Source: Rikenellaceae bacterium
GTDB lineage: Bacteria; Bacteroidota; Bacteroidia; Bacteroidales; UBA932
DNA length: 8,173 bases
Assembly (NCBI GenBank): GCA_900771005.1
Contig: CAAGMI010000256.1
Coordinates: 1-8,173, forward strand
Direction of reading: 5' to 3'
The notes below the pieces were generated by a model, which had not been told where the DNA came from, made no database searches, and worked only from the letters and a program-made list of their open reading frames with translations. Each line of letters starts with the position of its first letter. The first letter of the stretch is position 1. Shown here in pieces: positions 1 through 7,045 of the stretch. A program made the position numbers and the translations under genes.

Positions 1-864
1 CCGCCACTGTGCAGCGAGATGGCAGAAGAATTTGCCCAAGCCGTGCTCAACAACCCCTACCTGAGCATCGACCAATGGGCTGCCACCATCTCCGACGGCA
101 AGGTGGCGCGCTACTACGACCGCGAGAGCGACGAAATCATCCGCCAGGCCAACATGAAGAGCTACGAGGCACCCTACAAGATCATACTCTTGTGGTGCCC
201 TGAGCGTATGGACGAGACGTCGTCCAACCACATGCTCAAAATCATCGAGGAGCCACCGATGAACACCGTGTTCCTCATGGTGTCGGACACACCGCAAAAA
301 ATCATCGGCACCATCCTCAGCCGTGTGCAGCAGATTCATGTGCCACCCATCGATGAGGCAAGTCTCGACGCAGCGCTTCGCCAACAGCATCCCGAGCTGG
401 ACGACACGCGTGTCAACTTCTTGGTGCGCAACGCCCATGGCAGTTGGAACACACTGCTCAACACGATGGAGGAGAGCGACGGGGAGACGGAGTTCTTCCA
501 TGAGTTCCAGACGATGATGCGACTCGCCTACCGCCCTATCGTCGTCGACGTCAAGGCATGGAGCGACCAGATGGGAAGTCGCAAACGCCCATGGATCATC
601 ACGTTTCTCCAACGTGCCCAGAGGCAGATACGCGAGAATTTCATCTACAACCTGCAGATGAAGGAAATCACCTACATGAACGAGGAAGAGGAGTTCTTCG
701 CCTCCCGTTTCTCCCGTTTCATCCATCAGAACAATGTCACGGGCATCATGGAAGAGCTTGCCTTGGCGCAAGCACAGATAGAACAGAACGCCAACATGAA
801 GATAGTGCTGTTCGACATGATCCTCAAACTATATAGTCTGCTTGCAAAACAAGCCCCAAAGTAA
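1..864 (+). CDS. holB: DNA polymerase III subunit delta' (clamp loader), 5'-truncated by window edge
   Basis: The frame is open from base 1 and ends at TAA 862-864, giving 287 codons; the first in-window ATG (base 19) is probably internal. Delta' is a structural subunit of the clamp loader that opens the sliding clamp and places it on primed DNA. What is visible is the second half of the AAA+ module and the C-terminal helical domain. The run SSNHMLKIIEEPP (bases about 223-261) matches the SANALLKTLEEPP sensor-1 region of the DnaX/delta' family, and it is followed by VFLMVSD and ILSRVQQI, the counterpart of the SRC arginine-finger segment (here SRV, so the Cys is replaced). The N-terminal quarter or so, including the P-loop position, lies upstream of the window. 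The stop is 11 bases before ricT, so the two are probably cotranscribed. DnaX itself is a less likely alternative, given the length and the divergent C-terminus. Confidence 0.88.
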   Translation, partial: PPLCSEMAEEFAQAVLNNPYLSIDQWAATISDGKVARYYDRESDEIIRQANMKSYEAPYKIILLWCPERMDETSSNHMLKIIEEPPMNTVFLMVSDTPQKIIGTILSRVQQIHVPPIDEASLDAALRQQHPELDDTRVNFLVRNAHGSWNTLLNTMEESDGETEFFHEFQTMMRLAYRPIVVDVKAWSDQMGSRKRPWIITFLQRAQRQIRENFIYNLQMKEITYMNEEEEFFASRFSRFIHQNNVTGIMEELALAQAQIEQNANMKIVLFDMILKLYSLLAKQAPK

Positions 865-875
865 ACACTTAGACA

Positions 876-2321
876 ATGAAAGATTTCACCCTCAACGACC
901 ACCTGAGCAATCCCGGATTGGCAGGCACTCGACAGAACACGACACAGCAACTCCCTGTGACCGACTGGCTGAGCGACCTCCCAGAGACCCGTCTCGAGAC
1001 CGATTTGGTGGAAGTGCAATTCAAAAATACACGCAAAGGCTACTATCTCAACAGCGCCAAACTGCCGCTGGAGAAAGGCGACATCGTGGCCGTAGAGTCG
1101 AGTCCAGGACACGACATCGGCCGCGTCACACTCATGGGACGCCTCGTCCTTGCACAGATTCGCAAACTCAACATCAACCTCGAGCGTTACGAGGTGCGAC
1201 GCGTCTATCGCAAGGCGAAACCCGTCGACATGGAGAAATACGAAGAGAGCAAAGCCAAGGAACACGACACCATGATTCAGGCTCGCAAGATTGCTGCCGA
1301 CCTCAACCTCAACATGAAAATCGGCGACGTAGAGTATCAGGGCGACGGCAACAAAGCCATCTTCTACTACATTGCCGACGGCCGTGTCGACTTCCGTCAG
1401 CTCATCAAGGTGCTTGCCGACGTCTTCAAGATCCGCATCGAGATGAAGCAAATCGGCGCCCGTCAGGAAGCAGGACGCATCGGCGGCATCGGCCCTTGCG
1501 GTCGCGAACTCTGCTGCACCACATGGATGAGTAGCTTCGTCTCTGTCTCCACCTCTGCCGCAAGAATCCAGGACATCTCCACCAACCCTCTGAAGCTCGC
1601 GGGCCAATGTGCAAAAATCAAATGCTGCATCAACTACGAGTTGGGAGCCTATACCGAAGCCAAAAGCGACCTTCCCGACGAACGTCTCGTCTTGCAAACC
1701 AAAGACGGCGACTTCTACCACTTCAAGACCGACGTCTTCAAACGTCTGATGACCTACACCTCAGCCCCGGGCATGACCTCCAACCTCGTAACGATATCGG
1801 TCGATCGAGCCAAGGAGATTATCGCACTCAACAACCAAGGCATCAAGGTAGAGAGTCTGACCGACGCCACCAGCAGCGAGACACAAGCAACCATCGACTA
1901 CGAGAATGTCGTTGGACAAGACAGTCTCACCCGTTTCGACAAAGACAAGAAACAGAAGAAACAACGTCGCAACCGCAACAACGGCAACAACAACCAGAAC
2001 GGCAACCGTGGCGAAGAGATGGTTCAAGAGTCGCTGCCAGCACCAGAGTTTGAAGAGGCTGGCAATCCGATGCAGCCCCAACGCAACAACAACCGCCGCG
2101 ACAACCGCAACAACCGTCGCGACAACCGCAACAACCGTGGCGACCGCAACAACCGTGGCGACCGTGGCGACCGTCGACCAATGGACAACGGTCAGGGCTT
2201 CAACCCTCAGGGTGGCGACAACCGCAACCTCCAGGACAACCGCAACGGACAAGGTCAGCGCCGCGACAACCGCAGATACAACAACCGCCGCGACAACCAT
2301 CAAAACAACAACGAACAATAA
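876..2321 (+). CDS. ricT: RicT/PSP1-family iron-sulfur regulatory protein with Asn/Arg-rich C-terminal tail
   Basis: This 481-residue protein has a PSP1 core at roughly residues 46-255 and a low-complexity tail from about residue 355. The core shows VEVQFKNTRKGYY, GDIVAVES and GHDIGRVT, then GPCGRELCCTTW (C208, C213, C214) and CAKIKCC (C245, C250, C251). In Bacillus subtilis RicT (YaaT) cysteines of this kind bind an Fe-S cluster in the RicA-RicF-RicT complex, which affects mRNA processing, sporulation and biofilm formation; the cysteine pattern here implies cluster binding is kept. RicA/RicF partners are not seen in the window and the role in Bacteroidetes is not established. The tail is very rich in Asn, Arg, Gly and Asp, with RDNRNNR repeats; such RGG/RDN-like tails often bind RNA, which is inference here. 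ATG 876 follows the holB stop by 11 bases with no clear Shine-Dalgarno, as is usual in this phylum. gldH follows after 18 bases. Confidence 0.9.
   Translation: MKDFTLNDHLSNPGLAGTRQNTTQQLPVTDWLSDLPETRLETDLVEVQFKNTRKGYYLNSAKLPLEKGDIVAVESSPGHDIGRVTLMGRLVLAQIRKLNINLERYEVRRVYRKAKPVDMEKYEESKAKEHDTMIQARKIAADLNLNMKIGDVEYQGDGNKAIFYYIADGRVDFRQLIKVLADVFKIRIEMKQIGARQEAGRIGGIGPCGRELCCTTWMSSFVSVSTSAARIQDISTNPLKLAGQCAKIKCCINYELGAYTEAKSDLPDERLVLQTKDGDFYHFKTDVFKRLMTYTSAPGMTSNLVTISVDRAKEIIALNNQGIKVESLTDATSSETQATIDYENVVGQDSLTRFDKDKKQKKQRRNRNNGNNNQNGNRGEEMVQESLPAPEFEEAGNPMQPQRNNNRRDNRNNRRDNRNNRGDRNNRGDRGDRRPMDNGQGFNPQGGDNRNLQDNRNGQGQRRDNRRYNNRRDNHQNNNEQ
2097..2174 (+). repeat. Coding tandem repeats in the ricT tail
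   Basis: Two identical 21-base units (2097-2117 and 2118-2138, each encoding RDNRNNR) are followed by an 18-base shortened unit (2139-2156, GDRNNR) and two 9-base units (2157-2165, 2166-2174, each GDR). All unit lengths are multiples of three, so copy-number change would lengthen or shorten the tail without breaking the frame. This looks like recent slippage-driven growth of a disordered Arg/Asn-rich tail. Confidence 0.85.
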
Positions 2322-2339
2322 GGCAAGAACAATCATACA

Positions 2340-2804
2340 ATGCAACTCAAACACTTCTTTGCTCTATTCCTCATCACACTGACTGCGATGACCTCCTGCT
2401 CCAAAGGGGTTTCGTACAGTCAGGTAGACAACATCGGTGGCGGCTGGGAGAAAGACAGCGTCTACACCTACACCATCGATGTCGACAACACGAAGGAACT
2501 CTATGAGTTGGACATCGTGCTTCGCAACGACAACACCTATCCCGACCAGAACCTCTGGCTGAAGGTGGAATGGAAAGACCCGAGCGACACCCTCCATACC
2601 GACACACTCAACATCTTCCTCGCCGACGAGTTCGGCCGTTGGAGAGGACGCGGCATCGGTTCCAACTACAACAACCTGATACTCTACAAAGACTCGCTGA
2701 CCTACGACGCAGCGGGCACCTACGAGTACCGCATCTCGCACCTCATGCGTCACAACACCCTCAATGGTCTGACACAAATCGGACTTCAACTCATGAAAAA
2801 ATAA
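2340..2804 (+). CDS. gldH: GldH-family lipoprotein
   Basis: This 154-residue protein starts with MQLK and a hydrophobic stretch FFALFLITLTAM, ending in a lipobox-like MTSC, so Cys20 should be the lipidated residue after signal peptidase II cleavage. The residues after Cys (SKGVSY) lack the acidic surface-export signal described for Bacteroides lipoproteins, so a periplasm-facing anchor is more likely (inference). The mature part is probably a small beta-rich domain with the look of GldH: YTIDVDNTKELYELDIVLRN, then a DxLxTDTLN segment, and an ending with YEYRISHLMRHN and GLTQIGLQL. GldH is required for gliding in Flavobacterium johnsoniae, but homologues are kept in non-gliding Bacteroidales, where their role is unclear. 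The family call rests on overall pattern and on the position directly after ricT. trmB begins 4 bases after the stop. Confidence 0.82.
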   Translation: MQLKHFFALFLITLTAMTSCSKGVSYSQVDNIGGGWEKDSVYTYTIDVDNTKELYELDIVLRNDNTYPDQNLWLKVEWKDPSDTLHTDTLNIFLADEFGRWRGRGIGSNYNNLILYKDSLTYDAAGTYEYRISHLMRHNTLNGLTQIGLQLMKK

Positions 2805-2808
2805 GACG

Positions 2809-3570
2809 ATGGGCAAGAACAAACTGAAGAAATTTGCCGACATGGAGGTCTTTCCTCATGTGTTTCAGACAACGACGAAAGAGGTGCTTGCCGGCGTAGC
2901 CTTCCCCCTCAAAGGCGCTTGGAAGCAAGAGTTTTTCCACAACGACAACCCCATCGTCCTTGAGTTGGGCTGTGGCAAAGGAGAATACACCGTCGGTCAG
3001 GCGATGCGCAATCCCAACAAGAACTACATCGGCATCGACATCAAAGGTGCACGCATGTGGACGGGTGCCAAACTGAGTCAAGAGAACAACCTCAGCAACG
3101 TCGCCTTCGTCCGCACCGACATCCACCATCTCAACCACTTCTTTGCCCCCAACGAAGTGGACGAAATCTGGATCACCTTCCCTGACCCACAGATGAAGAA
3201 ATGTCGCAAACGCCTCACCTCAACACTGTTTCTGAACATCTACAGACAGGTGATGCAAGACAACGGCATCATACACCTCAAGACCGACAGCAACTTCCTC
3301 TACACCTATACGGACGCATTGGTCGGCCTCAACAGTCTTGAAATCGTTGTCAACACCAACGACCTCTACGCCTCAGAGTGGGGCACACAGTCGCCGCTCG
3401 ACCTCAAGACCTACTACGAGCAGCAGTGGCTGGCACGTGGAATCACCATCAAATATCTGGCGTTCCACCTCCCTGCCAACACCCTACTCACCGAACCGGA
3501 CATCGAGATTCCATACGACACCTACCGCAGTTTCGGCCGCGAAGGGCGTTCGATACTCAAGATAAATTAA
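2809..3570 (+). CDS. trmB: tRNA (guanine-N7-)-methyltransferase
   Basis: The 253-residue product methylates N7 of G46 in the variable loop of tRNA, using S-adenosylmethionine. The SAM-binding motif LELGCGKGEY is at residues 51-60, followed by GIDIKG at 75-80 and an acidic residue at D104. The family signature ITFPDPQMKKCRKRL at 122-136 corresponds to the NFPDPWPKKRHxKRRL motif of TrmB, with QMKKCRKRL in place of the usual W-P-K-K version. LKTD follows at 157-160. The N-terminal roughly 45 residues and the C-terminal end (YRSFGREGRSI) are typical of the Bacteroidetes form. ATG 2809 lies 4 bases after the gldH stop, which suggests translational coupling; the next gene starts 40 bases after the stop, the largest gap in the operon. 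Confidence 0.95.
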   Translation: MGKNKLKKFADMEVFPHVFQTTTKEVLAGVAFPLKGAWKQEFFHNDNPIVLELGCGKGEYTVGQAMRNPNKNYIGIDIKGARMWTGAKLSQENNLSNVAFVRTDIHHLNHFFAPNEVDEIWITFPDPQMKKCRKRLTSTLFLNIYRQVMQDNGIIHLKTDSNFLYTYTDALVGLNSLEIVVNTNDLYASEWGTQSPLDLKTYYEQQWLARGITIKYLAFHLPANTLLTEPDIEIPYDTYRSFGREGRSILKIN

Positions 3571-3610
3571 GGAAGCCAACCTCACTGAAACAAACTAAAA
3601 CCCAATCATT

Positions 3611-4834
3611 TTGAACCCCTTATACAACTTAGGAATACGTCTTTACGGCTTAGCTACGGCAGTAGCAACGCTCTTCTCACCAAAGGCAGCCAAGCGCTAC
3701 CAAGGCGCACGCAATGCCTTCAAGCTCCTTGAGCAGAAGAGAGATCCTCAAGCCCAATATATCTGGTTTCATGCCGCATCGCTTGGCGAGTTCGAGCAGG
3801 GCCGTCCCATCATCGAGGCGTTGAAACAGCATCACCCCGAATACAAGGTCGCGCTGACCTTCTTCTCCCCATCGGGCTACGAGATTCGTCGCGACTACAA
3901 AGGGGCCGACCTCGTCTGCTACCTCCCTTTGGACACCCCGAAGAATGCCTTGAGATTCATTGAGGCGCTCAACCCCTCAAAGGCCATCTTCATCAAATAC
4001 GAGTTTTGGGGCAACATCCTCAGCACTCTTAAGGCCAAACAGATAGACACCTATCTGATTTCAGGCATCTTCCGCAAGGAGCAGACATTCTTCAAATGGT
4101 ACGGCGGCACATTCCGCAAGATGCTCAAATGTTTCAAAGGCATCTATGTCCAAAACGAAGAGTCGCAGCAACTGCTCAGCACCATCGGCATCGCCAGCAC
4201 CATCTCGGGCGACACCCGTTTCGACCGCGTCTGCGACATCGCCGAGGCAGCCAAGGAGTTGCCTATCGTAGAAGGCTTTGCACAAGGTGCCGAAGTCATC
4301 GTTGCCGGCTCCACCTGGTCCAAGGATGAGGAAATCCTTATCCGTTACATCAACGCCAACAAAGAGAAGAAGATGGTCATCGTGCCTCATGAGATTGACG
4401 ACGACCATATCCAGCAGATATGCAACGGACTCCGCCGCAGCTTCGTGCTCTACACCAAGACCACCTACGACGAAGCCTGCCATGCCGACTGCCTCATCGT
4501 CGACACCATCGGACTCCTCTCCTCTATCTATCAGTATGGCCGCATCGCCTATGTGGGCGGCGGTTTCGGCGTCGGCATCCACAACATCCTCGAGGCTGCT
4601 GTCTGGGGAATGCCGGTCATCTTTGGTCCGAACTACCATCGATTCAAAGAAGCCAACGACCTCATCGCACAGGGCGACGGCTACACCATCAGAACCTTCA
4701 GACGCTTTGAGAACCTTACCAACGAGCTCTTCTACGACAGCGACGCCGGTAAGATTGCCAAACAATATGTAGAATCCAACACAGGTGCCACAGCACTCAT
4801 CATGAAAGAAGTGTTCAACACCACAATATCATAA
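3611..4834 (+). CDS. waaA: 3-deoxy-D-manno-octulosonic acid (Kdo) transferase, TTG start
   Basis: The 407-residue product is a GT30-family enzyme that transfers Kdo from CMP-Kdo to lipid A precursor at the cytoplasmic face of the inner membrane. FHAASLGEFEQG holds the ASxGE motif with E60, the position of the catalytic base in the family. Other landmarks are IKYEFWGN (128-134), GSTW (233-236), PHE at 259-261, DTIGLL (298-303), and GGGFGVGIHNILEA (316-329), the nucleotide-sugar site, followed by FGPNYHRF (338-345). The first roughly 25 residues (LYNLGIRLYGLATAVATLF) form the usual N-terminal membrane-associating helix. No ATG is available: an in-frame TAA lies at 3596-3598, and TTG 3611 is the first plausible start, giving the normal N-terminus. 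hisS begins 5 bases after the stop. Confidence 0.94.
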   Translation: MNPLYNLGIRLYGLATAVATLFSPKAAKRYQGARNAFKLLEQKRDPQAQYIWFHAASLGEFEQGRPIIEALKQHHPEYKVALTFFSPSGYEIRRDYKGADLVCYLPLDTPKNALRFIEALNPSKAIFIKYEFWGNILSTLKAKQIDTYLISGIFRKEQTFFKWYGGTFRKMLKCFKGIYVQNEESQQLLSTIGIASTISGDTRFDRVCDIAEAAKELPIVEGFAQGAEVIVAGSTWSKDEEILIRYINANKEKKMVIVPHEIDDDHIQQICNGLRRSFVLYTKTTYDEACHADCLIVDTIGLLSSIYQYGRIAYVGGGFGVGIHNILEAAVWGMPVIFGPNYHRFKEANDLIAQGDGYTIRTFRRFENLTNELFYDSDAGKIAKQYVESNTGATALIMKEVFNTTIS

Positions 4835-4839
4835 AGACT

Positions 4840-6192
4840 ATGAAACCAAGCATTACCAAAGGCACCCGCGACTTCACACCAACCATCATGGCGAAGCGCA
4901 ACTATATCTTCTCCGTGATTCGCGAGGTGTTCCAGACATACGGTTTCAAACAGATTGAAACCCCTTCTATCGAACAGCTCTCCACCCTGATGGGAAAATA
5001 TGGCGAGGAGGGCGACAAACTGCTGTTCAAGATTCTCAACTCAGGCGATTTCGCCGCCAACCTCACCGACGAGCAACTCCTTGAGCGCAACAGCATCAAA
5101 CTGACCAACAAGATCTCCGAGAAGGGTCTGCGCTACGACCTCACCGTGCCGTTCGCCCGTTTCGTGGTGATGCACCGCGAGGAGATTGCCTTCCCTTTCA
5201 AGCGTTTCCAGATGCAGCCGGTATGGCGCGCCGACCGTCCTCAGAAGGGTCGCTACCGCGAGTTCTACCAGTGTGACGCCGATGTCGTAGGCAGCAACTC
5301 ATTGCTCTACGAAGCCGAACTCATCGAGATGATCGACCTCGCCTTCACCCGCTTCGGCATCCGTGTGGAAATCAAACTCAACAACCGCAAAATCCTCAGC
5401 GGCATCTCCGAGATTATCGGTGAGGCCGACAAGATTACCGATATCACCGTAGCCATCGACAAGCTCGACAAGATTGGTTTGGACGGCGTAGTGGCAGAGT
5501 TGCGCACCAAAGGGATCAACGACGATGCCATCGAGAAGCTCCAACCTATCCTCAACCTCTCAGGCAACAACCACGACAAACTCGACACACTCAAGGGCGT
5601 CCTTGCCGCCTCCGAAATCGGTCTCAAAGGCATCGCCGAGTTGGAGGAGGTTCTGGGTTATGTGGAGAAAGCCGAACTGAGGAACGCCGCCTTCATCGAC
5701 CTCACCCTGGCTCGCGGCCTCAACTACTACACAGGTGCCATCCTTGAGGTGAAAGCCCTCGACGTGGCCATCGGCAGCATCTCCGGCGGCGGACGCTACG
5801 ACAACCTCACAGGCATCTTCGGCATGGAAGGTGTCTCTGGTGTCGGTTTCTCCTTCGGCGCCGACCGCATCTACGACGTGCTGGAGCAACTCGACCTCTT
5901 CCCAGCAGAGACCCAGGAGGGGGTCACCGTGATGTTTGCCGCCTTCGACCAAGCTGGCATCAACTACTGCCTCCCATGGCTCCGCTCGCTCCGCCGTCAA
6001 GGGGTGCGCGCCGAGATCTATCCCGAGGCAGCCAAGATGAAGAAACAGATGGCTTATGCCAACGCCACCTGCGCCAAGTTCGTGGCCATCGCAGGCGACA
6101 ACGAGATGCAGTCCGACACCATCACCCTGAAAGAGATGGCGACAGGTACACAAGAGACGCTGACACTCGACCAACTGCTGGCGAAATTCTAA
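4840..6192 (+). CDS. hisS: Histidyl-tRNA synthetase
   Basis: The 450-residue class II synthetase attaches histidine to tRNA-His in the cytoplasm. The N-terminus ITKGTRDFTP is characteristic. Motif 1 lies around GFKQIETPSIE (35-45), RYDLTVPFAR is at 98-107, and motif 2 runs from FKRFQMQPVWRADRPQKGR into YREFYQCDADVVG (120-151). The histidine-specific motif is LARGLNYYTG (290-299), with Asn where many bacteria have Asp. Motif 3 is GVGFSFGADRI (334-344). From about residue 365 the anticodon-binding domain follows (VTVMFAAFDQ, LRRQGVRAEIYP). The length matches the family. It is the last gene of the plus-strand run, starting 5 bases after waaA, and a strong hairpin follows its stop by 22 bases. 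Confidence 0.97.
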   Translation: MKPSITKGTRDFTPTIMAKRNYIFSVIREVFQTYGFKQIETPSIEQLSTLMGKYGEEGDKLLFKILNSGDFAANLTDEQLLERNSIKLTNKISEKGLRYDLTVPFARFVVMHREEIAFPFKRFQMQPVWRADRPQKGRYREFYQCDADVVGSNSLLYEAELIEMIDLAFTRFGIRVEIKLNNRKILSGISEIIGEADKITDITVAIDKLDKIGLDGVVAELRTKGINDDAIEKLQPILNLSGNNHDKLDTLKGVLAASEIGLKGIAELEEVLGYVEKAELRNAAFIDLTLARGLNYYTGAILEVKALDVAIGSISGGGRYDNLTGIFGMEGVSGVGFSFGADRIYDVLEQLDLFPAETQEGVTVMFAAFDQAGINYCLPWLRSLRRQGVRAEIYPEAAKMKKQMAYANATCAKFVAIAGDNEMQSDTITLKEMATGTQETLTLDQLLAKF

Positions 6193-6214
6193 GACCTCTT
6201 CATAGCTCACTCCT

Positions 6215-6240
6215 CCGCCCCGCCCAACACAGCGGGGCGG
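6215..6240 (+). terminator. GC-rich hairpin after hisS, probable operon terminator
   Basis: CCGCCCCGC (6215-6223) and GCGGGGCGG (6232-6240) form a perfect 9-bp stem with an 8-base loop, 22 bases after the hisS stop. The sequence after it is ATTGTTCCCC, so the U-tract is poor; termination by this hairpin is likely from position and stability, but it is not a textbook intrinsic terminator. The right arm can also pair with CCCCGC at 6247-6252. Confidence 0.72.
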
Positions 6241-6251
6241 ATTGTTCCCCG
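6239..6251 (+). repeat. 13-base direct repeat, left copy
   Basis: GGATTGTTCCCCG occurs here and again at 7046-7058. Both copies are preceded by GGGG one or two bases earlier and followed closely by AA. The two copies bracket the AT-rich stretch that carries the two small genes. Confidence 0.7.
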
Positions 6252-6257
6252 CAAAGA

Positions 6258-6274
6258 TTTTCGCCGTGCGAAAA
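6258..6274. other. Short hairpin between hisS and the small-gene promoter
   Basis: TTTTCGC (6258-6264) and GCGAAAA (6268-6274) form a perfect 7-bp stem with a 3-base loop (CGT). It could help end transcription from hisS, or act in either direction since it has T- and A-rich flanks, but no function can be proven from sequence. Confidence 0.4.
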
Positions 6275-6292
6275 AATAGTAGTCATGATAAT

Positions 6293-6323
6293 TTTGTCTA
6301 TATAAATAAATGTAGTACATTTG
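6293..6323 (+). promoter_or_regulatory. Bacteroidetes-type promoter for the small-gene pair
   Basis: TTTG (6293-6296) and TACATTTG (6316-6323) match the phylum's -33 TTTG and -7 TAnnTTTG consensus with a 19-base spacer. Transcription would start around 6330, leaving a leader of about 70 bases before ATG 6400. A 6-bp dyad, TTGCAG (6321-6326) with CTGCAA (6331-6336), overlaps the -7 element and the expected start, a position where a repressor could act. A further hairpin, TGTTTA/TAAACA (6342-6347 and 6354-6359), lies in the leader. Confidence 0.72.
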
Positions 6324-6399
6324 CAGCGTCCTGCAACGGTCTGTTTAGCAAGATAAACATATAAAATTTGATTATATAAGCAATACCTGAAGCTGTAAG

Positions 6400-6615
6400 A
6401 TGGCAATCAAAAACTTAAATTTTATGTCTTGGTTTTCAAAAACAGAAGATTATTCTACTGTAGACAGTGGATTTTACGGAGAAGTTGAAGTAACCTCTGG
6501 TCCTGAAAAAAAGGATGACTCTGGTTCAGGCTCATCTTCTTCATCTGGAGGATGGGATGATTATCAACGTGAGCGTACAAACATCATATCTTCCAAGAAT
6601 GAACGTACACGCTAA
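6400..6615 (+). CDS. Small hydrophilic protein of unknown function, Ser/Gly-rich centre
   Basis: This 71-residue frame starts at ATG 6400, after an in-frame TGA at 6388-6390, and is placed about 70 bases downstream of a good promoter. I do not recognise a family. It has a short aromatic N-terminal part (MSWFSKTEDYSTV, a possible alternative start at M9, base 6424), an acidic GFYGEVEVTSGPEKKDD stretch, then SGSGSSSSSGGWDDY and a charged C-terminus ending in NERTR. There is no signal peptide or membrane segment. Base composition is clearly lower in GC than in the upstream operon. It is followed 79 bases later by a second small gene that also begins ATGGCA. The poly-Ser/Gly run suggests a flexible linker between two short segments. 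It may be a small accessory or stress protein, or a non-conserved frame; the promoter is the main support. Confidence 0.55.
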   Translation: MAIKNLNFMSWFSKTEDYSTVDSGFYGEVEVTSGPEKKDDSGSGSSSSSGGWDDYQRERTNIISSKNERTR

Positions 6616-6662
6616 ACCGCAGTATCAATAGCTCCTAAAACTTATTTAACTAATCAGAACCG

Positions 6663-6687
6663 ATGCTCAACGGTATAAATAGAGCAT
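6663..6687 (+). promoter_or_regulatory. Hairpin just upstream of the second small gene
   Basis: ATGCTC (6663-6668) and GAGCAT (6682-6687) pair as a 6-bp stem around a 13-base AT-rich loop, ending 7 bases before ATG 6695. In mRNA it would sit over the ribosome landing area and could modulate translation of the second small gene. No separate TAnnTTTG promoter is visible between the two small genes, so they are probably cotranscribed. Confidence 0.45.
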
Positions 6688-6694
6688 TAATATT

Positions 6695-6883
6695 ATGGCA
6701 CGCATAGTAGAGAATATTATCTCACAAGCCGATAATGGTTATGAGCACTATGGAAGGGTGACTGTTTCCGTTAGAGATACAGAAACTGATAATGTAGCGA
6801 CTTCTACAGTTGAGTATACTCCGTCCAAAAGTGAAGGAGAGGCTACGGCTGAAGCAATTAAAGAGGCTTCAAATTCATTTTAA
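6695..6883 (+). CDS. Small soluble protein of unknown function, predicted beta-beta-alpha
   Basis: This 62-residue frame begins at ATG 6695 and stops at TAA 6881-6883. I do not recognise a family. Its layout is regular: a short helix (ARIVENIISQA), then YGRVTVSVRDTETD and VATSTVEYTPS, which read as a beta hairpin with alternating hydrophobic residues, then a helix SEGEATAEAIKEASNSF. That looks like a compact folded domain rather than random translation, and raises its credibility as a gene. The ending SKSEGEATAEAIKEA loosely resembles the last helix of double-stranded RNA-binding folds, but this is only a shape impression from a few residues. There is no signal peptide or membrane segment. 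It shares the AT-rich composition and the ATGGCA start of the preceding small gene and is probably in the same transcript. Confidence 0.6.
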   Translation: MARIVENIISQADNGYEHYGRVTVSVRDTETDNVATSTVEYTPSKSEGEATAEAIKEASNSF

Positions 6884-6960
6884 TATACCCTTATTGGTTC
6901 ACTAATTGTTACAAACCATATAGGTAAGTTCTATTAATTCGTAAATTCGAGTGGAAGTCG

Positions 6961-6985
6961 TTCCGTTAGATTCAATCTTTCGGAA
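6961..6985. repeat. Interrupted palindrome after the small-gene pair
   Basis: TTCCG (6961-6965) pairs with CGGAA (6981-6985), and inside it AGAT (6968-6971) pairs with ATCT (6975-6978) around loop TCA, with TT opposite TT as an internal mismatch. It lies 78 bases after the second small gene and could be a weak terminator or a protein-binding dyad. It has no T-tract. Confidence 0.45.
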
Positions 6986-7045
6986 TCAGTCACTCATCAG
7001 AGGACTTCGGCTGTCGAAAGCGTTCGGCAAGCCGTCCAAGGGGTT

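Noticed and set aside
726..1721. Long open frame on the minus strand (331 codons) opposite holB/ricT
   Set aside because: It lies opposite two well-recognised genes, has no family resemblance and is the usual by-product of GC-rich codon use.
1761..2354. Minus-strand frame rich in Val/Ala opposite the ricT tail
   Set aside because: It is the antisense reading of the Asn/Arg repeat codons; the low complexity explains the lack of stops.
6520..6560. Double-glycine bacteriocin leader in the first small protein (SSSSSGGW)
   Set aside because: The residues before GG are a Ser/Gly run without the conserved hydrophobic leader pattern, and no peptidase-transporter gene is nearby.
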